Shown here: positions 1 through 5,970 of the stretch, piece after piece
How positions within the stretch are numbered: position 1 is the stretch's first letter
Layout: the number at the start of each line of letters is the position of its first letter
NCBI GenBank assembly: GCA_036403035.1
Contig: DASWRT010000414.1
Coordinates: 1-15,575 of the forward strand
Length of the DNA: 15,575 nt
Direction: 5' to 3'
DNA from: DASWRT01 sp036403035
GTDB lineage: Bacteria > Pseudomonadota > Alphaproteobacteria > ATCC43930 > CGMCC-115725
The notes under the pieces: generated by a model
Told to the model about the DNA's origin: nothing
Seen by the model: the letters and a program-made list of their open reading frames with translations, nothing else
Database searches by the model: none
Program-made: the position numbers and the translations under genes

Positions 1-447
1 CGCTTCCGGCACGAGACGGTGGCCGACCGCGAGTGGCATCAGCCGGTGGCGGTGGTGAACTACCCGGCCGAGGACGTGCCGTACACGCGGATCACCGAGT
101 ACAAGCACCTGACCGGGCAGACGCACCGGCAGACCAGCATCACCTACGAGTACCCGGCCGCGGACGGCGACCCGTACTATCCGGTCCCGCGCCCGGAAAA
201 CGCGGAACTCTACCGAAAATACCGCGCGCTTGCGGACGCTACCCCAGGCGTAGAGTTCGTCGGCCGGCTCGCGACGTACAAATACTACAACATGGATCAG
301 GTCGTCGGGCAGGCTCTCGCCGTCTACTCGCGGATCTGCGAGCGGGATCGCGCCGCAGCAGCAGCGGGGTGGGAGCCGGCCGCAACCGCAGGCGCCGAAA
401 CCGTCAACGGCCGCACAAGCGTCGAGACGGCAGCAGATGCCGGTTGA
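1..447 (+). CDS. glf: UDP-galactopyranose mutase, C-terminal part (5' end outside window)
   Basis: The reading frame is open from base 1, so the gene is truncated by the window edge and 148 codons are visible. It has the C-terminal signature of bacterial UDP-galactopyranose mutase: VAVVNYP, then VPYTRITEYKHL, the YPVPRPEN stretch and the FAD-side ending with GRLATYKYYNMDQVVGQAL. This flavoenzyme interconverts UDP-galactopyranose and UDP-galactofuranose in the cytoplasm, supplying galactofuranose for surface glycans. The last ~35 residues, after the conserved Y-N-M-D-Q-V helix, are Ala-rich and look like a non-conserved tail. The stop (TGA 445-447) lies inside the next gene, whose ATG is at 437; this 11-bp overlap suggests translational coupling. 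The GTG at 19 lies within the conserved domain and is not the real start. Confidence 0.95.
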   Translation, partial: RFRHETVADREWHQPVAVVNYPAEDVPYTRITEYKHLTGQTHRQTSITYEYPAADGDPYYPVPRPENAELYRKYRALADATPGVEFVGRLATYKYYNMDQVVGQALAVYSRICERDRAAAAAGWEPAATAGAETVNGRTSVETAADAG

Positions 448-2701
448 GGTCTGGGGAGGCATCGAGTGCACCGTCGCCCGCGTCGGCGACACTTACGTCG
501 ACCAGATTCAGCTCACCGGCCATGAGGACCGGGTCGAGGATCTCGAACGCATTGCCGCCCTGGGCATAAAACGCATTCGGTACCCGGTGCTATGGGAGCG
601 GGTCGCTCCGGACGGCCTGGACAAAGCGGATTGGCGTTGGACCGACGAACGGTTGGCGTGTCTGCGCGACCTCGGCCTGCGGCCGATCGTCGGTCTCGTC
701 CACCACGGCAGCGGACCGAGTCGGACGAGTCTGGCCGATCCGGCGTTCGCCGACGGACTTGCGGCATTCGCGGCGCGGGTCGCCGAGCGCTATCCCTGGA
801 TCGACGCCTATACGCCCGTCAACGAGCCGCTGACGACTGCGAGGTTCAGCGGTCTTTACGGTCATTGGTACCCGCACGGCAGGAACATGGCATCCTTCCT
901 GCGCATGCTGGTGAACGAGATCCGGGCTACGCATCTCGCGATGACGGCGATCCGCGCCGTCAATCCATCGGCCATGCTGATCCAGACGGAGGATCTCGGA
1001 AAGACCCACAGCACGCCCCGTCTCGCCTATCAGGCCGAGCATGAAAATCAGCGCCGCTGGCTGAGCCTGGATCTGCTCACGGCGCGTATCGACGGCTCGC
1101 ACCCGTTCCGGTCGTGGTTCGAGCAGGCCGGTCTCGGGCGGGAGATCGACGAGGTCCAAGCGGCGTGCCGTCCCCCGGACATCGTCGGCATCAACCATTA
1201 CCTGACGAGCGAGCGGTTCCTCGACGAGCGTCCTGAGCGGTACCCGGCATCGATGCAGGGCGGCAATGGCCGCCACCGTTACGCCGACGTGGAGGCGGTG
1301 CGCGCCATGCCGGAAGGGGCGGACGGGCCGGAGAAGCTGCTGCGCGAGACGTGGGACCGCTACCGGCTGCCGCTCGCAGTGACCGAGGTTCACAACGGGT
1401 CGACGCGCGAAGAGCAGCTTCGATGGTTGTCCGAGATTTGGCAGGCCGTGTGCCGACTGCGATCACAGGGCGTCGACATACGCGCGGTGACGGCCTGGGC
1501 CCTGTTTGGCAGTTGTGAATGGAACAGCCTGCTCACGCAGCGGAACGGGTACTATGAGCCGGGTGCGTTCGACGTGCGTGCGCCGCAGCCCCGCGCCACG
1601 GCGGTCGCGAAGGCGGTTCGTGAACTTGCGACAGGCGCGGCGAATGGGGGTGCGCTCGATCATCCGGTGCTCGATCTGCCCGGCTGGTGGCGTCGGGAGG
1701 ACCGTCTCTTTCCCTGGCGGCGTTCCACGCCCATGAGCGGCAAGCGGCCGATGTTAAGGCGCGGCTCTGCGCCGAGATCGCTGCTCATCACCGGAGCAAC
1801 CGGGACGCTGGGGCGCGCTTTCGCACGGATCTGTGCCTCGCGCGGACTGGCGTGCCATGTGTTGAGCCGGGATGCGTTCGACATCGCCGATCCGATCTCG
1901 GTCCGCGCCGGATTGGCGCGATATCGCCCTTGGGCGGTCGTCAACACCGCCGGCTTCGTCCGGGTAGACGACGCCGAGGATGCGCAAGCGCTGTGCCGGC
2001 GCGAAAATACGTACGGGCCCGCCGTTCTGGCGGCGACATGCGCCGATGCCGGCGTGCCGCTGGTGAGCTTCTCCTCCGATCTCGTCTTCGACGGCCGCAA
2101 GCAGCAGCCCTATGTCGAAACCGATCCGGTCTCGCCGCTCAACATCTACGGCGTCACGAAAGCCGAAGCGGAGAACACGATCGCCGCAACGCATGCCGGC
2201 GCGCTGGTCGTCCGGACGAGTGCTTTCTTTGGGCCGTGGGACGAATACAACTTCGTGACCCTGACGCTTCGCCGCCTCGCTGCCGGCGAGCCCATGGTGG
2301 CGGCCAACGACGTCACCGTCTCGCCGACCTACGTTCCCGACCTCGTGCATACGACGCTCGACCTGTTGATCGACGGTGAGACCGGGATCTGGCACGTCGC
2401 GAACCGCGGAGCCGTCACCTGGGCCGATCTCGCGCGCGAGGCTGCGGTCGGCGCGAAACTCGATCCGGCGCTGGTCCAGGGGCTGCCGCTCGCCGATCTA
2501 GGCTGGCGGGCTCCGCGTCCGCGGTACACCGTGCTCGACAGCGCCCGCGGCAGCATCATGCCGACGCTGGACCGAGCCCTCGGCAGCTATTTCGACGTGC
2601 GGTCGGCCGTCGGTTGGGGACGGCCGGCAATCCTGGCCGCCGCCGCCGCGACGGCCACGCCGGCCGCCGCCAGTGCAGCAGGGACCGGCGGCCGGCTCTG
2701 A
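437..2701 (+). CDS. Fusion protein: GH1-like glycosidase domain + RmlD-like sugar-nucleotide reductase
   Basis: This is a 754-residue protein with two domains. Residues ~1-400 resemble glycoside hydrolase family 1. The acid/base motif TPVNEP (E130) is present. A TEVHNG motif supplies the likely nucleophile E317, and FGSCEW (E361-W362) sits where GH1 enzymes have the sugar-binding Glu-Trp. The domain is a little shorter than typical GH1 enzymes (about 450 residues). Residues ~447-730 are an extended short-chain dehydrogenase of the dTDP-4-dehydrorhamnose reductase (RmlD) type: nucleotide-binding GATGTLG at 453-459, SFSSDLVFDG at 544-553, and the catalytic YGVTK (Y571, K575). The last ~25 residues are an Ala-rich tail. 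The ATG at 437 overlaps glf, so both are probably made together and act in nucleotide-sugar or surface-glycan metabolism. The substrate is not deducible. Domain assignments are firm; the combined function is inference. Confidence 0.85.
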   Translation: MPVEVWGGIECTVARVGDTYVDQIQLTGHEDRVEDLERIAALGIKRIRYPVLWERVAPDGLDKADWRWTDERLACLRDLGLRPIVGLVHHGSGPSRTSLADPAFADGLAAFAARVAERYPWIDAYTPVNEPLTTARFSGLYGHWYPHGRNMASFLRMLVNEIRATHLAMTAIRAVNPSAMLIQTEDLGKTHSTPRLAYQAEHENQRRWLSLDLLTARIDGSHPFRSWFEQAGLGREIDEVQAACRPPDIVGINHYLTSERFLDERPERYPASMQGGNGRHRYADVEAVRAMPEGADGPEKLLRETWDRYRLPLAVTEVHNGSTREEQLRWLSEIWQAVCRLRSQGVDIRAVTAWALFGSCEWNSLLTQRNGYYEPGAFDVRAPQPRATAVAKAVRELATGAANGGALDHPVLDLPGWWRREDRLFPWRRSTPMSGKRPMLRRGSAPRSLLITGATGTLGRAFARICASRGLACHVLSRDAFDIADPISVRAGLARYRPWAVVNTAGFVRVDDAEDAQALCRRENTYGPAVLAATCADAGVPLVSFSSDLVFDGRKQQPYVETDPVSPLNIYGVTKAEAENTIAATHAGALVVRTSAFFGPWDEYNFVTLTLRRLAAGEPMVAANDVTVSPTYVPDLVHTTLDLLIDGETGIWHVANRGAVTWADLAREAAVGAKLDPALVQGLPLADLGWRAPRPRYTVLDSARGSIMPTLDRALGSYFDVRSAVGWGRPAILAAAAATATPAAASAAGTGGRL

Positions 2702-2768
2702 CGAGATGATCGATAAGGCTTGACCGGTTGGCTCTTGGCGGAGCCTGCACGGTTCGGCCTTGCCGGCC

Positions 2769-3803
2769 TCAGCGCCCGCCGGCCGCCGCTTCGGGCGCAG
2801 CGCGGCGGAACGTGTCGAGGATGATCACGGTATCGTCCGGGGCCGTTGCCGGCTTGTCGAGTTCGGCCAGAAGCGCGCGAATCGCTGGAAGCGTTTCGAG
2901 ACATTGCTTCTGCAACTCCGTCGCCGCCGAGATCATGTTCAGTACGTAGGTCGACCACGCCAGGGACGCGAGAAAGTATCCGAGCGTGTACGCACCGGCA
3001 TCGACGTACCAAGCGCCCACCATCCAGGTCAGCACGTTCGTGACGTTGATGACCACGCCGCGTCCGAAGCTGAACCGGAGATACCGGCTTCCCGCGATGA
3101 TGCCGGACGCTTCGTAGTCGCTGTAGCGCTGCGTGTACTCGGTCAGCTTTCCAGCTCCAGCGTTGCGGTCGGCGACGAGCGCGGGCAACTCACGGAAAAC
3201 CCGGGTCTGCACATTCAAACGCTTGTAATCAAGCGCCTGGAGCCGGCCGAAAAGCGGAGCCAGCGTGCGGTTCAGGAAGAGCGTGGCGGCCATGTCCAGC
3301 ATACCGCCGACAATCGCAATGATCCCGAGCAGCGGAAACCACTGGAGCAACAGAAAAAGAGCCACAAGGCCGGGCAGGCTCATCGGGATCGCGACCCGGA
3401 CGATGCTGGCCATGAAGTCGTTCAGCGCCTGCAAGCCGCGCTCGACGACTGCCTGCTGCATCGCCGTGTCGGCGTGCCGCGGAAAGTTGCCGTTCAGAAG
3501 AACCCGCAGCGTCCCGACAGCGATCCGTCGCGGCGCGGTGTAGCGCAGTCCGATCAACTCCGCACGGCCGAGAAGGTATGGCAACAGGTTGCCGTGGAGC
3601 ACCCAGAAGACGAAACAGCCGGCGATGAGCGGGGCGATCGCTGCGTAGGGGCGGTGTTGCGCTATTGCATCGATCACATGGCCCGCAAACAGAGGAACGA
3701 TCAGGTCCCCGACCCGCTGGCCGGTCACCAGGACCGCGACCGCCGCGAGCGGCTTCCAAGACGGCTTGAACAGTACAAGGATCTTGCGCAGCAGAATGTG
3801 CAT
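2769..3803 (-). CDS. ABC-exporter-type six-TM membrane domain protein lacking an ATPase domain
   Basis: The 344-residue protein has the layout of a type I ABC exporter membrane domain. Hydrophobic segments lie at ~17-45, ~53-78, ~136-153, ~155-177, ~249-268 and ~273-292, with long charged cytoplasmic helices between them (80-130 and 180-245). There is no Walker A, LSGGQ or Walker B, and the protein ends ~50 residues after the last membrane helix, so the nucleotide-binding domain is absent. Stand-alone 'ABC transporter six-transmembrane domain' proteins are known, so this may be intact rather than broken. It is convergent with the GH1-reductase gene (67-bp gap). No partner ATPase is adjacent. 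The ATG at 3803 has no strong Shine-Dalgarno sequence. A role in exporting a lipid-linked or glycan product of the neighbouring locus is only a guess. Confidence 0.75.
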   Translation of the reverse strand: MHILLRKILVLFKPSWKPLAAVAVLVTGQRVGDLIVPLFAGHVIDAIAQHRPYAAIAPLIAGCFVFWVLHGNLLPYLLGRAELIGLRYTAPRRIAVGTLRVLLNGNFPRHADTAMQQAVVERGLQALNDFMASIVRVAIPMSLPGLVALFLLLQWFPLLGIIAIVGGMLDMAATLFLNRTLAPLFGRLQALDYKRLNVQTRVFRELPALVADRNAGAGKLTEYTQRYSDYEASGIIAGSRYLRFSFGRGVVINVTNVLTWMVGAWYVDAGAYTLGYFLASLAWSTYVLNMISAATELQKQCLETLPAIRALLAELDKPATAPDDTVIILDTFRRAAPEAAAGGR

Positions 3804-4040
3804 TTCGGTTCACAATCGGGAGGCGTCGGACCTCATAAAGGCGGAGGCATCTAAGGATCGCTGCGGATTTTGTTTGGGTTTTGGTTAAGGTGAGATTAAT
3901 TCCATTAGTATGATCTACGGTTGAGAAGAGATCGCGGTGGTTGAGGAAAGTTCTCCCGCTGCCGGATCCTTACGCCGTGTCGCCGAATACTAAGGTCTTT
4001 TAGAGCTTGAGCCGATCAGCTGCGGCGGCGCGGCATAGGA

Positions 4041-4330
4041 TGAACCGCACCGGGTTTGCCGGGGGCTCCAGACCTTGAGAGGATGGAGCGATGACGAAAG
4101 CGACTTCAAACCGGTTCTCGCCCGAAGTTCGGCAACGCGCGGTGCGGATGGTCATCGAGCACGCGAGTGACCACCATGCCTCGCAATGGGCCGCGATTGG
4201 CTCGATCACGGCCAAGATCGGCAACATCCCGCCCGCCGAGGCGGAAGCACGCTATTATGCCCAGCTTGAGGAACAAGCCGTGGCGGCTTAACTCAAGCCA
4301 ACTTGCCTCCCGCAAACCCGGTGCGGTTCA
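4041..4330 (+). mobile_element. Internally deleted IS3-family element (MITE-like, 290 bp)
   Basis: The two ends are inverted copies: TGAACCGCACCGGGTTTGC reads inward from 4041 on the plus strand and from 4330 on the minus strand. These 19 bases match perfectly, and the similarity continues with two mismatches to about 26 bases. The termini start TG and end CA, as in IS3-family elements, and the interior keeps only the start of OrfA and the end of OrfB. Full elements of this type are about 1.2-1.3 kb, so roughly 1 kb is missing (family knowledge). The bases flanking the element (GGA on the left, GGC on the right) do not form an exact 3-bp duplication. It could move only with a transposase supplied from elsewhere. 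Confidence 0.85.
4091..4291 (+). pseudogene. IS3-type transposase remnant: OrfA N-terminus fused to OrfB C-terminus
   Basis: This 66-codon frame begins like OrfA of IS3-family elements (RFSPEVRQRAVRMVIEH, then SQWAAIGSITAKIG) and at residue 45 switches to the last residues of OrfB (NIPPAEAEARYYAQLEE). The whole DDE catalytic domain and most of the OrfA helix-turn-helix are gone. The join falls at ATCGGC (4217-4222), encoding Ile-Gly. Both parent ORFs typically have Ile-Gly at the corresponding points, so a microhomology deletion is likely. The start is ATG at 4091, preceded by GAGAGGATGGAG. The frame stays open, but the product cannot be a transposase. Confidence 0.85.
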
Positions 4331-4552
4331 GGCCGACGCGGGCGTCACGTTCACGACACTGAAGCCGAGCCCTTCGATCAGGCTCAGCATTTCGGTGCCG
4401 ACATTACGGCGCGCGGCGACGATCAGGGCTTCCGCCACTGTTCCGGCGGAGATCAGGATTTCGGCTTCAGCTTCGAGCGCCGCGATGCAAGCGTCCGCCT
4501 CCGCCTCATTCAGCATGACGGCCATCAGCGCTGATGTGTCGACTGCGATCAT
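4328..4552 (-). pseudogene. vapC: VapC-like PIN-domain toxin, truncated at the C-terminus by the IS end
   Basis: The 74 remaining residues start MIAVDTSALMAVML, the N-terminal PIN-domain signature with the first metal-binding Asp (D5), and keep the Glu in the GTVAEALIV helix. VapC toxins are Mg-dependent ribonucleases of about 130 residues that use further Asp residues in the C-terminal half; that half is missing here. The TGA stop (4330-4328) is the last three bases of the IS inverted repeat, so the insertion both cut the gene and supplied its stop. I could not recognise the missing half on the far side of the element (3960-4040), so sequence was probably lost as well. The start ATG overlaps the ancestral antitoxin stop as ATGA. 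Almost certainly inactive. Confidence 0.85.
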
Positions 4553-4805
4553 TCAGGCAAGCCGTTATCGCCGTAAAGGAAGTCTGGCTCCGTGCCGCGT
4601 TCGGCCCGGCACTCGCCTTCGCGGCTCCCGCCGCACGCACCGCACTGAGCAACGTCCTGCGGGCCTCGCCGGTGGGAACAGCCTTGACCGGTACGAGGCG
4701 CACGACTGCCTGGCTATGACGGGTCAGTATGACCTCGTCGCCGGCTTCGGCGCGTCGCACCAGTCCGGTCAGCTGACCCTTGGCCTCGGTAACGGAGATC
4801 TGCAC
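4549..4805 (-). pseudogene. Phd/YefM-type antitoxin of the vapC module, frameshifted near its end
   Basis: It starts with GTG at 4805, with AAAGG seven bases upstream, and reads QISVTEAKGQLTGLVRRAEAGDEVILTRHSQAVVRLVPV. This is the DNA-binding, dimerising half of a Phd/YefM (prevent-host-death) antitoxin. After residue ~72 (AARSQ) the open frame runs on to an unrelated end at 4506. A shift of one base near 4584-4586 restores the family's usual ending, DFLYGDNGLPE, followed by a TGA that overlaps the vapC ATG by four bases. The C-terminal part that contacts the toxin is therefore scrambled in the present frame, while the repressor half may still fold. A one-base sequencing error would look the same. 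The cognate toxin is also destroyed, so the mutation carries no obvious cost. Confidence 0.8.
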
Positions 4806-4819
4806 GCAATACCTTTCTA

Positions 4820-4871
4820 GACCAGCAAGCAGTCCAATTTTTTATCTGAATGTGGACCATTCGCTGGTCCA
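4820..4871. promoter_or_regulatory. Inverted repeats between antitoxin and frr, possible operator
   Basis: A perfect 7-bp inverted repeat, TGGACCA (4853-4859) and TGGTCCA (4865-4871) with a 5-base spacer, lies between the divergent antitoxin and frr genes. A further GACCAGC at 4820-4826 pairs with GCTGGTC at 4863-4869. Phd-family antitoxins usually bind palindromes in their own promoter. The location fits, but this is inference; the repeat could equally belong to the frr leader. I do not see a clear -35/-10 pair. Confidence 0.4.
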
Positions 4872-4928
4872 TGGCAAAAATAGGCCGGTTGCGAGCCGGA
4901 GACGAACGTAGAGGATGAGTGGGCGCCG

Positions 4929-5486
4929 ATGGCCTATTTCGACCTGAAGACCTACGAAACGCGGATGAACGACAGCCTCGCGGCGCTCCGGAAGGAGTTG
5001 GGCGGGCTGCGGACCGGGCGGGCGTCGCCGCACCTTCTGGACGGGGTCGCCGTCGAGGCGCACGGCGCGACCGCGCCGCTGAAGGCGGTTGCCGCCGTCT
5101 CGGTGCCCGAGCCGCGGCTCCTCGTCGTGCAGGTCTGGGACCGCTCGGCGGTGAAGGCCGTCGAGAAGGCGATCCGCGACGCCGGGCTCGGCCTCAACCC
5201 GCAGATCGACGGCCAGACGATCCGCCTGCCGCTGCCGCCGCTCACCGAGGAGCGCCGCCGCGATCTTGTCAGGACGGCGCACCGGCTGGCCGAAGAGCAC
5301 CGCGTGTCGGTCCGGCAGATCCGGCAGGATGCCAACAACACGCTGAAGCGCCTCAAGAAGGGCGGCGAGATCGCCGAGCATGTCGCGAATTCGCTCACCC
5401 GCAAGGTCCAGGACCTCACCGACGGCATGATCGCGCAGATCGATACGCTGGCGGCGCGCAAGGAGGCCGAGATCCTGGCGGTCTAG
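4929..5486 (+). CDS. frr: Ribosome recycling factor
   Basis: The 185-residue product matches the usual length of RRF, which works with EF-G to split post-termination ribosomes. Hallmarks are ELGGLRTGRASPHLL (24-37), the VSVPEPRLLVVQVWD strand region (57-71), AVEKAIRDAGLGLNP (77-91), and VSVRQIRQDANN (126-137), which keeps the functionally important arginines R129 and R132. The helical end KVQDLTDGMIAQID...KEAEIL completes the three-helix bundle. The start is ATG at 4929; a purine-rich GTAGAGGATGAG lies rather far upstream. In most alphaproteobacteria frr sits with rpsB-tsf-pyrH; here it is alone beside a decayed toxin-antitoxin patch. It could be a second, diverged copy, which only the rest of the genome can show. 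Confidence 0.95.
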   Translation: MAYFDLKTYETRMNDSLAALRKELGGLRTGRASPHLLDGVAVEAHGATAPLKAVAAVSVPEPRLLVVQVWDRSAVKAVEKAIRDAGLGLNPQIDGQTIRLPLPPLTEERRRDLVRTAHRLAEEHRVSVRQIRQDANNTLKRLKKGGEIAEHVANSLTRKVQDLTDGMIAQIDTLAARKEAEILAV

Positions 5487-5970
5487 GAGCTTTCGGTCGG
5501 CCACTGCCGAAAAGCGCAAGACCGGTCCGCATCATGCCTGATTTGCGCCTTCGGCACTTCTCCCGCAGACCGGCCGCACAATATCGCTTCGCGGCCGGCA
5601 CGGCGCCCGCGGGCAGCGCGCGTGCTGGGGCACATTGCGCCGCCGGGACGTCGTCGCCACGTCGCCGCGCTTGACTCGCGGCGCAAAGTCGATGAACAAG
5701 CGCTGCCGCGAGGGCTCGCGGACCGGCCTGGGATGTCCGGAGCGCGGACGCCGCACCGGTGGTCATGGCGACGGAAGCAGCGGCGACGGCAAGAGACGCA
5801 GCAGCAGCAAGCGAACGACAAGATCCAGCTGACACCATGATCAACCACCCGGTTGGCACGACGCGGCTTGCCGCTTGTTTATCGAACGGCGCGTGTCCGA
5901 CCATGCCCGATCCGCGACTTTGCCGGTATCGTGTCGTCGGCCGCTCTTTGGCGGCACGCGCGGCGGCGCA
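5487..5970. other. 484-bp intergenic stretch with no convincing gene
   Basis: Immediately after frr, TTTCGG (5491-5496) and CCGAAA (5507-5512) can form a short stem, but no T-run follows, so it is at best a weak terminator. Open frames exist on both strands, but they are Arg/Pro-rich, as expected for shadow frames in high-GC DNA. One minus-strand frame from ATG at 5838 begins like a signal peptide (MVSAGSCRSLAAAASLAVAAAS), then turns Arg-rich and runs into frr, so I do not call it. The stretch presumably carries the kup promoter and leader. Confidence 0.5.

Noticed and set aside
3960..4040. Missing C-terminal half of vapC left of the IS element
   Set aside because: The minus-strand translation next to the left end gives only SYAAPPQLIGSSSKRP before a stop; it shows no PIN-domain C-terminal motif.
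5491..5512. Rho-independent terminator after frr
   Set aside because: The stem is only about six base pairs and no T-run follows, so it is not called as a feature.
5416..5838. Minus-strand frame starting with a signal-peptide-like stretch
   Set aside because: After ~30 residues it becomes Arg/Pro-rich without structure, and it ends inside frr; no ribosome-binding site or homology is recognisable.
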